This document shows positions 33,887 through 42,946 of a stretch of DNA of 64,000 nt, in pieces; within the stretch, counting starts at the first letter, position 1; every line of letters begins with the position of its first letter. Below the pieces are notes generated by a model that worked only from the letters and a program-made list of their open reading frames with translations, was not told the DNA's origin and made no database searches. The position numbers were made by a program, and so were the translations under genes. The stretch is from Spirochaetales bacterium. GTDB taxonomy: Bacteria; Spirochaetota; Spirochaetia; DSM-2461. The DNA lies in NCBI GenBank assembly GCA_003247135.1, contig QKAW01000038.1:62001-126000 (forward strand). Direction: 5' to 3'.

Positions 33887-34516
33887 TTATACTTCATGTT
33901 TTAAATAACTTGATGAACCATGGCCAGGATATATTTTTGTATTCTCGGGATAGTTTTTGAGTTTTTTAAGACTTTGCATCAGAGTATTATAGTTTCCACC
34001 AACAAAATCAGTTCTACCAATACCACCATTAAAAAGTGTATCCCCTGTAAACATTAAACCCGCTTTTTCAGCATAAAAACAGCAGCTTCCTGGAGAGTGT
34101 CCAGGTGTATGTATTACTTTTAAACCAAATTCTTCAAGCTCATTATTATCAGATAGTAGCTGGTCAGCCTCCGGAGTCTCTTTGTAATAGGCTTTAATGT
34201 AATAATCCAAACTACCACCAATATAGTTAAACATCTCTTTTAACTTGTCTAATCCACTGCTTCCAAGGAAGCTGGAATCTTCGTTATGGATATAAACAGG
34301 CACATTATATCTGTTTTTTATATCACTTACAGCACCAATATGATCAAAATGTCCGTGGGTTAATAAAATCCCCTTAATAGATAACTCTTTTCTATTAACA
34401 GCATCAATAATTTTTTCAGCATCTGAACCTGGATCAATAATTACTGCCAGATTATCTTTATAATTGAATAGATAGGTATTTACTTCTAAATCACCTGTTA
34501 TTATTTTCTCTATCAT
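33887..34516 (-). CDS. MBL-fold hydrolase, glyoxalase II-like
   Basis: The 209-residue protein has the metallo-beta-lactamase zinc motif THGHFDHIG (H-x-H-x-D-H), then HTPGHSPGS and TGDTLFNGGIGRTDF and a final GHG. It belongs to the glyoxalase II-like hydrolase group. I choose the ATG at 34516 (MIEKIITGDLEVNTYL) because an upstream start at 34561 would run through the divergent gene's start. Only 14 nt separate the two divergent start codons, and neither gene has a Shine-Dalgarno sequence. Confidence 0.85.
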   Translation of the reverse strand: MIEKIITGDLEVNTYLFNYKDNLAVIIDPGSDAEKIIDAVNRKELSIKGILLTHGHFDHIGAVSDIKNRYNVPVYIHNEDSSFLGSSGLDKLKEMFNYIGGSLDYYIKAYYKETPEADQLLSDNNELEEFGLKVIHTPGHSPGSCCFYAEKAGLMFTGDTLFNGGIGRTDFVGGNYNTLMQSLKKLKNYPENTKIYPGHGSSSYLKHEV

Positions 34517-34530
34517 AGTAGTATAATAAA

Positions 34531-35409
34531 ATGATTTTAGGTGTTTTGGGAACTCTGGCATATATTATTTTTTTTATTATTATTCCGGGAATAGGAGCGG
34601 TTCATCTTCGTAGGCGTTGGGCAGCATTCAGGGATCTTATTAGTGTATATACAAAATTGCCAGTTCTTGAATATCATAATATCAAATTAGGAGAACAATA
34701 CTCTTTTAAAGGCAGGCTAGAGTCAATAAAAGCAGATAATATTCTTTGGTTAAAAGGTGAGTCCCTATCAATAAATATAAATCTTAAGGATCAGGATATT
34801 TATACAGTATCCCACACCAATGAGTCTATTTATAAAACTAATTGGACTGATATTTCATCGATTATAGAAGGCACCCAATTTATAGTTTTTGGTTTTCTTA
34901 CCTATAAAAATGGTAATCCTTTTCTAACCGGTAATGAGGTTGAACCACTTCTTGTTATTTTAAGTGAGAATGAAGAGGTTAACTTCGAAACTCTTCTGGT
35001 TAATGGAAGGGATAAAAACGAATTATGGAACAGCTATTCTCCCTATTCATATATAACAGGAGTTTTGCTTCTAATTATTTTTAGTTATTTTTCCTATAAA
35101 ACCAGTTTTGATAAACTTATATCCTTTTATCTACTTCTAATTGCAGGGACTCCATTCTATTTTATTATCCCTCCGGGGCTGATATTCTATCTAAAATATA
35201 GAAAACTTTGGGATAAATCTGTTAGATGGTCAATACTGTCTGATCTAAAGAAATTCAGGGATGATTACTACTGTGCAGATAAATATAGAAAGATTTCAAA
35301 AAGTAGAGAAAGAGTCTCTCTACTTTATTATTTATTAGGTTATATATGTAATATTTCAATAGCAGGGGTTATTCTCTATACTGCATTTCAAGTTATTCTG
35401 TTTCACTAG
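34531..35409 (+). CDS. Membrane protein of unknown function
   Basis: The 292-residue protein has an N-terminal membrane helix (ILGVLGTLAYIIFFIIIPG), a soluble beta-rich domain of about 140 residues with an SH3-like or OB-like pattern (YSFKGRLESIKADNILWLKG), then two close membrane helices (about 173-210) and a last one (about 265-288). I do not recognise the family. TATAAT or TAGTAT lies only 3-6 nt before the ATG and there is no ribosome-binding site. Its TAG overlaps the stop of the convergent DbpA-domain gene. Confidence 0.6.
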   Translation: MILGVLGTLAYIIFFIIIPGIGAVHLRRRWAAFRDLISVYTKLPVLEYHNIKLGEQYSFKGRLESIKADNILWLKGESLSININLKDQDIYTVSHTNESIYKTNWTDISSIIEGTQFIVFGFLTYKNGNPFLTGNEVEPLLVILSENEEVNFETLLVNGRDKNELWNSYSPYSYITGVLLLIIFSYFSYKTSFDKLISFYLLLIAGTPFYFIIPPGLIFYLKYRKLWDKSVRWSILSDLKKFRDDYYCADKYRKISKSRERVSLLYYLLGYICNISIAGVILYTAFQVILFH

Positions 35410-35888
35410 ATATCTTTCTTTGCAAAATTTACAGTTAATTTTCTACCTCTGTATTCTTTTTCGTTTAATTGATTAACAACAATATCAGCCTGTTCCTCAT
35501 CAATATTAACAAAAGAGTAGTTGTCCAAAATCTTAATATTACCTATTGATTCTTTGCTGATGTCGGCAGTTTTGGAAATTAATTGTATTAAATCTGAGGG
35601 ATAAACACGTCTATTTTTACCAATATTGATAAAAATTGATTTCTCGCCCTCTTTTTTTGTAACTTTTTTCTTCTTGCTAAAATTTCCAGTGTTCCCTCCA
35701 AGGTACTCTTTTAATAAAAACGCTGAAACATATGATCTCATATGGAATGGGACATGCTTTTTAAAAATCTTTTTTAATAATATTAATGAGTCTAAATCCT
35801 GATAACTCCCTATTGACTCCAAAATGCTTTTTATAGCTGGTTGTACACTCATGTCTAAAGTTGCAAACTCCTCTTTGTTGTTGCTCAC
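35406..35888 (-). CDS. Stand-alone DbpA-type RNA-binding domain protein
   Basis: The C-terminal 78 residues (IFINIGKNRRVYPSDLIQLI, then ISKESIGNIKILDNYSFVNI and KEYRGRKLTVNFAKK) form the RRM-like DbpA/CsdA RNA-binding domain normally found behind a DEAD-box helicase. Here there is no helicase core. The first 80 residues are helical and unassigned, with a basic stretch (KKKKVTKKEG) between. It may be an RNA chaperone or ribosome-assembly helper. The GTG start has AAGGAG upstream. Confidence 0.75.
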   Translation of the reverse strand: MSNNKEEFATLDMSVQPAIKSILESIGSYQDLDSLILLKKIFKKHVPFHMRSYVSAFLLKEYLGGNTGNFSKKKKVTKKEGEKSIFINIGKNRRVYPSDLIQLISKTADISKESIGNIKILDNYSFVNIDEEQADIVVNQLNEKEYRGRKLTVNFAKKDI

Positions 35889-36052
35889 CTTAACTCCTTA
35901 ATAATTTGTATTAGATGTAAATAAATTAAAAATTATAATAATCTAAAAAAATTAAAGATGAAAGTAGTTAAAAGTAATAAGAATAAAAGCTTTTGTAAAA
36001 ATCCTTGAAAAATAGTATTATTATATTATCTTTAATTTAGGATGTAATTAAA

Positions 36053-37180
36053 ATGAAAGAGAATGATCAAATTTCAAAAGTAACTAATGATATAAAAGGG
36101 TTAAAAGCTGAGTTAACTGAACTGGCAGCACAATTAGGCGGGGTTGTATATGATTCCGAGGTTAACCTTCCGGATACAAATATAATTTCAGAGATAGATT
36201 CTATGGAAAAATCAATTCCTGAAATAAAAAAGAAGATGGAAAAACTAAAAAGTTACAACCTTTCAATTAGTGAAGCGGAAGATGGTTTAAAACAGTGTAC
36301 TGAAAAAATAAAAGAGTACAAGGGAAAAATAAAACCTATAATGGAAAAAGTCGGGGTTGAACTTTATTGCTATATCGGTGAGAAAGAGTTGGCATACACC
36401 ACTATTAAATTAATTTATGACAAGATAAAGAAGGGTGAAGCCAGGTCCGAAGAACTTGAGAATTCACTTACTCTTCTAATGCAGAATCAGTCAAAACTTT
36501 CTGTTACGGATTTTGTAAAAAGACCCTTTAAGATTAATAATATTAAGCATGAGATAAAACAAAATAATAAAGAGAGTTTAAAAAACTTCAGGGATCTTGG
36601 CCAGGTTTATGTGGAAATTCCCCAACTGATAGAGGAAGAGAGTAATGAATCACTTCTAGATGTTCTTCAGGAGTATAAGGATATTGTAAAAAATATAAAG
36701 AGTCAGGAAGAAAAAGAGCAGAATTTACAGAACAGAATCAAGGAGAATGAGAAAAAAATTGAAGAAGATTCCCATGGTGTTAAACTAAAAAGTCTGTACA
36801 GTAATTTTGAGAAAGAGATTGTTGATATTCAGAGCGGTATAGCCAACAAACTTATAGAATTGGGTTTCTATTTTGGAAGTCTTGCGGATTTTAACTGCGA
36901 AATTAGCGAGATTAATGCTAAAAAACATCTTTTTGACTTAAAACAAGGGGAAATAGGCAAGAAAGAGAGCTTGTTAATATATTTGGAGAATGTTGTAAAA
37001 GAGAAACAGATTCAGAAAGATATTAAAGAGAGACAAAAAAGTATTCAGATAGAGGAAGATCATATTGCAATGAGACAGAAGAGTCTTGCAGAGCATAAGG
37101 TAAGTTTACAATCGTTGGAAGATGAAGCTGAAAAACTAGGTAAATGGCTGGAGGAAAACTCTATGTCTGATCAAATCTAA
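36053..37180 (+). CDS. Coiled-coil protein of unknown function
   Basis: The 375-residue product is almost entirely predicted coiled coil, rich in Glu, Lys and Leu, with no signal peptide or membrane helix. A short less helical region (KRPFKINNIKHEIKQ, about residues 160-178) breaks it. It resembles myosin/SMC-like filler matches, so homology-based naming would be unreliable. AGGATG precedes the ATG and a TTGAAA-like promoter lies 45 nt upstream. The last 20 bases overlap the convergent zinc-ribbon gene. Confidence 0.6.
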   Translation: MKENDQISKVTNDIKGLKAELTELAAQLGGVVYDSEVNLPDTNIISEIDSMEKSIPEIKKKMEKLKSYNLSISEAEDGLKQCTEKIKEYKGKIKPIMEKVGVELYCYIGEKELAYTTIKLIYDKIKKGEARSEELENSLTLLMQNQSKLSVTDFVKRPFKINNIKHEIKQNNKESLKNFRDLGQVYVEIPQLIEEESNESLLDVLQEYKDIVKNIKSQEEKEQNLQNRIKENEKKIEEDSHGVKLKSLYSNFEKEIVDIQSGIANKLIELGFYFGSLADFNCEISEINAKKHLFDLKQGEIGKKESLLIYLENVVKEKQIQKDIKERQKSIQIEEDHIAMRQKSLAEHKVSLQSLEDEAEKLGKWLEENSMSDQI

Positions 37181-37826
37181 AGTATAGAAACATTAGAAAA
37201 AGTGACGTTGGCAACAGTATTGATGTAGTAATAAGTGACCATGTTATTGAGTCACTTATTAAATCATTTACTATAATAAGTAGTACATTGGTAAATATAG
37301 TAATAATAACTGACCTTAAGAGTTTGGATTTTACAAATTTAAATATAAAATATGCCGAAACTGAAAAAAGCTGAATCATTATTAAAGATGGAAGTGCATA
37401 TAATTTATACCATTTAAAATCACCGGTTAAAATATCAATAAAGAATAGAAATATTGAAAGAAGAAAATTTAAAGTTAAGTAAATAAGAAATGGGTGTTTT
37501 TTAAGATTTATTACCGAGGTAATACTTAAGTAGATATATAAAATTGAGCAGGTTGAAATTAGGGACCATGACAGTGTGTTGTTTAAGTAAAAATCTATAC
37601 CACTTGTAAGTAAAATCTGCATTAGAGTAATAAATCCAAAAAAATGCACAAAAATCCAATCTGTTGGTTTTTTTTGTGAGTTAATTATAGATATTTTATT
37701 TATCTCCTTTGGGTAGAGTGGAGGAAGATCCTTTCTTCCCTGGGGAAATTCTATTTCAGTTTCACATAGTGGACAGAATGTGTATCTGTCATTTAGTTTT
37801 ACTCCGCAGTAGAGACAGTATGGCAT
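37161..37826 (-). CDS. Zinc-ribbon multi-pass membrane protein (DUF6320-like)
   Basis: The 221-residue protein begins with a zinc ribbon (MPYCLYCGVKLNDRYTFCPL, CxxC...CxxC), then an acidic linker and six predicted membrane helices. This layout matches DUF6320-type proteins, which in other genomes sit next to condensation-fold acyltransferases, as here (the acyltransferase gene is 2 nt upstream). It may anchor or assist that enzyme at the membrane. GGAGT precedes the ATG. The domain name is from memory and not certain. Confidence 0.55.
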   Translation of the reverse strand: MPYCLYCGVKLNDRYTFCPLCETEIEFPQGRKDLPPLYPKEINKISIINSQKKPTDWIFVHFFGFITLMQILLTSGIDFYLNNTLSWSLISTCSILYIYLSITSVINLKKHPFLIYLTLNFLLSIFLFFIDILTGDFKWYKLYALPSLIMIQLFSVSAYFIFKFVKSKLLRSVIITIFTNVLLIIVNDLISDSITWSLITTSILLPTSLFLMFLYFRFDQT

Positions 37827-37828
37827 TA

Positions 37829-39085
37829 TTAACTCCTGTTACTTTCAATTTCAACTGAAATACCATCTTTTACAAGATGGGTAAAGAATAGTTTTTCAAG
37901 CATGCTCTCTTTTACAGTACTTCCAAAGGATATTGCTAAAGTATCCTTATTTGTAACAACTCCCACTTTTATTTTACAAAGGGTTGAAGGTGGAGGAATA
38001 AATTCCAGTTTTTTTATATGGTCTTCAATCTTATTATCAAATTTTACTATGCCCATGTTTGAAATGCTTGTTGAGTATTTACTCTCACCCATTTTTATAT
38101 ATAAAGATTTTAAAATTATGTTTTTAACAAATAAAGGTATAAGTTTTGTCTCCATCTGGCCCCGGATATTACGGGAAATTTGTCTCGAAATATACTTTTC
38201 ATTTACTTCGACCTGCATAAAATGGTGAATGATTTTCAAAATCTCATCAAAGGTGAAATTCCCCAATTCTGGATCAAAACTTGGTTCAATACTCAGGAAA
38301 AAGTTTCTTAAACTTACAGAAGGGAACATTTTTCTCAGGTTAATAGGTACCATTAATCTGAAGGGTTTAGATAGTTTTCTCTTTTTCCTTGGAGATAATC
38401 CCTGATAAATAGATTGTAATGAGAAACCAAGTACAGATAAAAGATACTCTGTTATTGTAACTCCGTAATTTTTTGCAACTTGTTTAACCTCTGCAGAATT
38501 GGTAAAACCGGATATTACATAGTAAACATCTTTCATCTCTGATTTCCATGGAACATGGAAGGCTTTATCACTTTTTCTTGGGGGAGGTATTTGGGGTTTA
38601 AAATACTTTTTAAATGAATCTTCAAGATAATCTTCCAGTAGGTTCTCAGTTATCTCCTGTAACTCGATATTGTAGCCCAACTCAATGTAGTATCTGTGTA
38701 TAACTCTTTGAAGAAAGAAAAAAGCACCTGTTCCATCTGTTGCAGCATGGCTTACTTCCAGGGAAATTCTGTTATGGAAAGCTTTAAGTTGTATAGGGTG
38801 TACTCCCCGTCTTTTTATTGGAATTTTTCGGCAGGGATAGAGGCTGTCCTGAGTTACAAGTAGTCGTTTTTTGTTTTCTTCAAAATAAAACCAGAAAAAT
38901 CCCCTTCTGCACTGTACATTAAACATTGGTAGATCTTTTAAACTTTTATCCAATGCATATTGCAACTTCTCAATCTTAACAGGATTATCCAAAGTTACCG
39001 AGACTCTAAATACAGTAGTCAGCCTTTCAGAAATTATTGAGGGATAAAAGATTCCTGCATTATCCAGTGGAAACCATTTATTCAT
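37829..39085 (-). CDS. Condensation-fold acyltransferase (alcohol acetyltransferase-like)
   Basis: The 418-residue protein has the chloramphenicol acetyltransferase/condensation-type active site H-x-x-x-D-G in SHAATDGTGAFFFL and FRLMVPINLRKMFPS (the structural R/NLR motif). It would transfer an acyl group from CoA or a carrier to an alcohol or amine. No carrier-protein or adenylation domain is nearby, which favours a stand-alone alcohol/wax-ester-type enzyme. TATAAT ends 6 nt before the ATG with no ribosome-binding site. The zinc-ribbon gene follows after 2 nt. Confidence 0.75.
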   Translation of the reverse strand: MNKWFPLDNAGIFYPSIISERLTTVFRVSVTLDNPVKIEKLQYALDKSLKDLPMFNVQCRRGFFWFYFEENKKRLLVTQDSLYPCRKIPIKRRGVHPIQLKAFHNRISLEVSHAATDGTGAFFFLQRVIHRYYIELGYNIELQEITENLLEDYLEDSFKKYFKPQIPPPRKSDKAFHVPWKSEMKDVYYVISGFTNSAEVKQVAKNYGVTITEYLLSVLGFSLQSIYQGLSPRKKRKLSKPFRLMVPINLRKMFPSVSLRNFFLSIEPSFDPELGNFTFDEILKIIHHFMQVEVNEKYISRQISRNIRGQMETKLIPLFVKNIILKSLYIKMGESKYSTSISNMGIVKFDNKIEDHIKKLEFIPPPSTLCKIKVGVVTNKDTLAISFGSTVKESMLEKLFFTHLVKDGISVEIESNRS

Positions 39086-39113
39086 TCAGTAATTATATTA
39101 GAAAAATGTACCC

Positions 39114-39142
39114 TTGAATACAATTATTAACTATTGTAACAT
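39114..39142 (+). promoter_or_regulatory. Sigma-70 promoter of the ispD-like gene, with start codon at the predicted +1
   Basis: TTGAAT (39114-39119), a 17-bp spacer and TAACAT (39137-39142) are followed after 6 nt by the ATG (39149), with no ribosome-binding site. The divergent acyltransferase promoter (TATAAT on the minus strand, 39092-39097) lies within the same 63-bp gap. Confidence 0.5.
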
Positions 39143-39148
39143 TCAAAA

Positions 39149-39835
39149 ATGTTTTCTGTAATTTTGTTATCTGGTGGAGTAGGTTCCAGATCAGGAAAAA
39201 ATATTCCAAAACAGTATTGCGATCTTCAGGGTAAGAGAGTTATTAATTACTGCCTGGACTCAATTAAAGATGCCGGGTTATTGGAAGAGATTGTTATCGT
39301 TTACGGTGATGGATTTCTGGATCTTGTTAAAGAGATAATGGAACCATACCAAAATTTCTTTAAGACAATAAAATATGTTCCAGGAGGGGAAACCAGACAG
39401 GATTCCGTTATGTCAGGCCTTGATGCTTGCTCTTACGGAAATATTCTTCTTCATGAGTCTGCAAGACCCTTGATCACCTCAGATGATTTAAAAAAAGTAG
39501 CAGAATATCCAGAGGATAATGTTACAATGGGTATAGATATTCCATTTACTGTGTTAAGAAAAAGTAATGGCTTTATTGAGTCAATTCTAGAGCGGGAAAC
39601 TCTGTTTAATGTACAACTACCCCAGAAATTTAACAGGGAAACCCTTCTGAATGCTCATAAAAATGCCAAAAAACATAAAAAAACTTTTACTGATGACTCT
39701 TCCCTTGTTTTTTACTATAATAGTAAAGTTGCTGTAATAAACGGCTCAGAAGAGAATATAAAATTAACAACAGCAAATGACTTTTCTATTGCAGAAAGAA
39801 TACTCAATAATCGAAATAATAGGCAGGATAATTAG
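39149..39835 (+). CDS. ispD: IspD/TarI-family cytidylyltransferase
   Basis: The 228-residue protein has the nucleotide-binding start ILLSGGVGSRSGKNIPKQY (G-x-G-x-R-x4-P-K), PGGETRQDSVMSGL, HESARPLI and the C-terminal TDDSS and KLTTANDF. It transfers CMP to methylerythritol phosphate (isoprenoid synthesis) or, in the TarI branch, to ribitol phosphate. The canonical H-D-A-A-R-P reads H-E-S-A-R-P, a small deviation. ispD is the more likely role, but the isoprenoid genes usually seen nearby are absent. It overlaps the next gene by one base. Confidence 0.75.
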   Translation: MFSVILLSGGVGSRSGKNIPKQYCDLQGKRVINYCLDSIKDAGLLEEIVIVYGDGFLDLVKEIMEPYQNFFKTIKYVPGGETRQDSVMSGLDACSYGNILLHESARPLITSDDLKKVAEYPEDNVTMGIDIPFTVLRKSNGFIESILERETLFNVQLPQKFNRETLLNAHKNAKKHKKTFTDDSSLVFYYNSKVAVINGSEENIKLTTANDFSIAERILNNRNNRQDN

Positions 39836-40638
39836 TGAATTTAACTTTATTGGAATCAGTTTCAGATCTTTTGAATTTAGTAAAAAAAGAGACCGGGAAG
39901 GAAGTAGTTATTGTAAAGGATAGTTCATTAAAATCTTTAGTTGAAGCCAAAACCGCCAGAAAAAATGATGTTAATCATATAATAAAGTATTCTGGGAAGT
40001 CATCCCCTGATTTAAATTATATAATTGCAACTAAGGCTATACAAATGCTTAGAATATACAGAACTCTACCTGAAAAGAGAGTTTTTCCTGTTGCTTTTCA
40101 GAACCATTTAAATAATGCCAGAATGGGAATAGCACTTGAAGTTGATTTGAAACCCCATTTAAAGGTTGTTTTAAATGATCATAATTTAACAGCAACATGG
40201 ATATTAAGTTTAATTAATCAGTTAACAAGTCAACCAGTCAACATTAATATAGAGAAAGAGATTTATAGTAATTTCCCTGAGTTAAGGGAGTCTCAAAACA
40301 GAGTTATTTCAAAACAGTTCACAGATTTTAATATGACTTTATCTAAAGAAGTGGAGAATCTAAGCCCATCAATAATATATAACAGCTCTGCAATAATGAA
40401 TTATGTATATTTAAAATCAATAGATGATATTTCCGGTTCAGAATTTATTTCAAATCTTAATTATATTGTAAAAAGACATAAATGTGATAAATTATATGAA
40501 TATACAAAAAATAATTTAGTAGACAGTGTAGAGTCCGATGTGTTAATGATTAAATATTGGGCAGATTTCTTTAATATGTCACAGTGGTTTACCTGGATTG
40601 ATTTTGAAGATTTATATAAGGACAGTAGTGATGCGTAA
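39835..40638 (+). CDS. Unknown 267-residue protein
   Basis: I do not recognise this protein. It starts at GTG (39835), overlapping the ispD-like stop, and has no signal peptide or membrane helix. The first 110 residues look alpha/beta (KKETGKEVVIVKDSSLKSLV and KVVLNDHNLTATWILSLI); the rest is mostly helical with a Ser/Asn-rich linker. It is translationally coupled to both neighbours, since the MMPL gene start lies within its last codons. It may serve the MMPL transporter, but only position suggests that. Confidence 0.55.
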   Translation: MNLTLLESVSDLLNLVKKETGKEVVIVKDSSLKSLVEAKTARKNDVNHIIKYSGKSSPDLNYIIATKAIQMLRIYRTLPEKRVFPVAFQNHLNNARMGIALEVDLKPHLKVVLNDHNLTATWILSLINQLTSQPVNINIEKEIYSNFPELRESQNRVISKQFTDFNMTLSKEVENLSPSIIYNSSAIMNYVYLKSIDDISGSEFISNLNYIVKRHKCDKLYEYTKNNLVDSVESDVLMIKYWADFFNMSQWFTWIDFEDLYKDSSDA

Positions 40639-42946
40639 AATAATAAGTTTCTGTGTGAAATATTCAAAATTAACTATATCAGCTTTTATTCTGTTAACAC
40701 TTTTTTTTGGCTGGAAAGCCACATCTGTAAAAATTGATTCAGACTTAAAAAATATTCTTCCTAAAGAAGAAAATAGTAATTTTGATAATCTTGATTCATA
40801 TCTTTTTATAGGAATTCGAAGTTTAGGAGATGACGATCTACTCACTATAGAAGGATTAAAAGAGTTATCAAGAACAGTTGATGAGATTGAAAAATTACCT
40901 GAAATTAAACAGTCAATAACCATATTTAATACAGATACCTTACTGGTTGGAGATAGTGGAAGGCTATTGTCCGGAACTACACTTCCGGGAAGTAAGGTTC
41001 CTGAAACAGAAGAAGAGCTGGAAAAATTCCGAAAAAGCATACTTAATGATCCATTTTTTGAAAATTTACTTGTTTGCGATAATGGAACATATATTATTAG
41101 TGCCTTTTTAACTGAGAGTGCATCGGATAATAATGTTTTTTTTAATAAAGAGTTAAAACGAATCGTTGAACCTTTAAAGAGTTTTTATGAGGTGAGTATT
41201 GCTGGTGATCTAGTATTGGTAAATAGAGCTGAATTTTATCTTTCAAGGGATTTTTCAACTCTTCTAATTGCCGCTCTAATAGTAATGCTTGTTGTACTCT
41301 TTATCAGTTTTAGGGCCAGAAGAGCACTTTTACTTCCAATTATGGTGGTTTTAATGGGTGTTATCTGGACTGTTGGTTTTATATCCCTGGCAGGTTTTAA
41401 ACTGTCTGTTGTAACCTGCGTTGTTCCTGCTCTTGTTCTTACAATTGGGAGTTCCTATACAATACATGTTTTAAATGAGTTTTTTAGAAACGCTCCCGAT
41501 GGTCCTACTGGAGATAAAAAGTGGATATCCGATGCTATTAACCATGTAAATAAGACTATTATTATGGCGTCATTAACAACTATTTTAGGGTTCTTGAGTC
41601 TTCTTGCAGGTAGTCAGGAAGTTATTAAGCAGTTTGCTTTATCAGTCAGCTTTGGGGTTGCATCTACTGCAGTTCTGTCGCTGTTTCTCCTACCTTCGGT
41701 TTTCTCACTTTTAAATGATCCAAAACAGTTACATCTGGATGTAACCAATGACGGTTTTTTAACAGTATTTATAAGTAAAACAGGTAAATACATTGTAAAG
41801 TTCAGATTTTTATTAATTGCTTTAGGTCTTTTATTAGGTGCAGGTACACTGTTTTTAATACCAAAATTAACTGTTGGTTCAGACTATTACAGCTATTTCC
41901 CAAAGGGAGATCCAGTAATAAAAGAGTTAATGTATGTAACCAGAATGGGTGGTGGCACAACATGGATAAATTTAACCCTGGAAGCACCGGAAGGTACTGA
42001 AGGTTATTTTGGAACCTACCAGGGACTTGAGTTACAATCCAGAATTGAGGAAGAGATTAAGAGTAATCCTTATGTCTATGATGTAATTTCAGTTGTTTCC
42101 TATCTTAAAAAAATAAATTATTTACGGTTTGGTAATTATGAAATTCCATCCAGAGTAGGGCTAATACTTCTATTAAAAAGAACCTTTGCCAATATGATGG
42201 ACACTAATGATGGGCTTTTTAAAGAGGTAACCCTTGTTGAGGATAATTACAATAAGGTCACATTTCTTATCAGAATATTTGATAAAAACAGAGGTATTCC
42301 TTTAGCTGAGAATGATTTTCCCGAATTTTTATCTTCAATCGATGATGCTGTATCAATTGCTAAGGTTGAAAATATAAAAACAGACCTGTGGGGTATTGGT
42401 TATGTTGCTAATACTGTGTCCAGAATATTATTAAAAGATCAGGTAGCAACCCTTATCCTATCGTTTTTTCTAGTATTTCTGGTTGCATGTATCTATTTTA
42501 AATCAATATATTACGGTTTAGTTACAATAATTCCTTTAATTACAGCGGTTTGTACAAATTATATTTTTATGGTTCTATGTAATATACCTTTGGATGTAAC
42601 AACGATAATGGTTTCCAGTGTGGCTATTGGGGTAGGTGTGGATGATGCAATTCATTTTCTAATTCAGTATAAGGTTCAATTAAAGAAATATCCTTCTGAC
42701 ATACATAGAGTCTTATATAATACTTTTAAAATAACTGGAAGACCAATTGTTCTTACAACTGTTTCAATTGTTTCCGGAATGCTTGTTCTTATTTTGGCAA
42801 GTTTTGTCCCAATAGGTTATTTTGGTATACTGGTTTCAATAGCACTTCTTGGAGCACTTCTGGGGACTCTTTTTTTCCTTCCTGCAGTACTGGTAGTAAT
42901 GTTTAATTTAAAGAGAATCTTTCTTAACTTTGGTTCTAGAAGTTAA
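40631..42946 (+). CDS. MMPL/patched-like RND-superfamily transporter
   Basis: The 771-residue protein has the MMPL/SSD layout: one membrane helix, a periplasmic domain, five helices (SFRARRALLLPIMVVLMGV and TTILGFLSLL), then a repeat of the same pattern ending with VAIGVGVDDAIHFLIQY and TVSIVSGMLVLIL. The G-x-x-x-D in each half is the proton-coupling site. Substrate is probably a lipid or hopanoid-like molecule. The ATG at 40631 is preferred over 40598 because it overlaps the preceding stop closely. The 3' end overlaps the convergent permease gene by 39 nt. Confidence 0.85.
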   Translation: MRKIISFCVKYSKLTISAFILLTLFFGWKATSVKIDSDLKNILPKEENSNFDNLDSYLFIGIRSLGDDDLLTIEGLKELSRTVDEIEKLPEIKQSITIFNTDTLLVGDSGRLLSGTTLPGSKVPETEEELEKFRKSILNDPFFENLLVCDNGTYIISAFLTESASDNNVFFNKELKRIVEPLKSFYEVSIAGDLVLVNRAEFYLSRDFSTLLIAALIVMLVVLFISFRARRALLLPIMVVLMGVIWTVGFISLAGFKLSVVTCVVPALVLTIGSSYTIHVLNEFFRNAPDGPTGDKKWISDAINHVNKTIIMASLTTILGFLSLLAGSQEVIKQFALSVSFGVASTAVLSLFLLPSVFSLLNDPKQLHLDVTNDGFLTVFISKTGKYIVKFRFLLIALGLLLGAGTLFLIPKLTVGSDYYSYFPKGDPVIKELMYVTRMGGGTTWINLTLEAPEGTEGYFGTYQGLELQSRIEEEIKSNPYVYDVISVVSYLKKINYLRFGNYEIPSRVGLILLLKRTFANMMDTNDGLFKEVTLVEDNYNKVTFLIRIFDKNRGIPLAENDFPEFLSSIDDAVSIAKVENIKTDLWGIGYVANTVSRILLKDQVATLILSFFLVFLVACIYFKSIYYGLVTIIPLITAVCTNYIFMVLCNIPLDVTTIMVSSVAIGVGVDDAIHFLIQYKVQLKKYPSDIHRVLYNTFKITGRPIVLTTVSIVSGMLVLILASFVPIGYFGILVSIALLGALLGTLFFLPAVLVVMFNLKRIFLNFGSRS

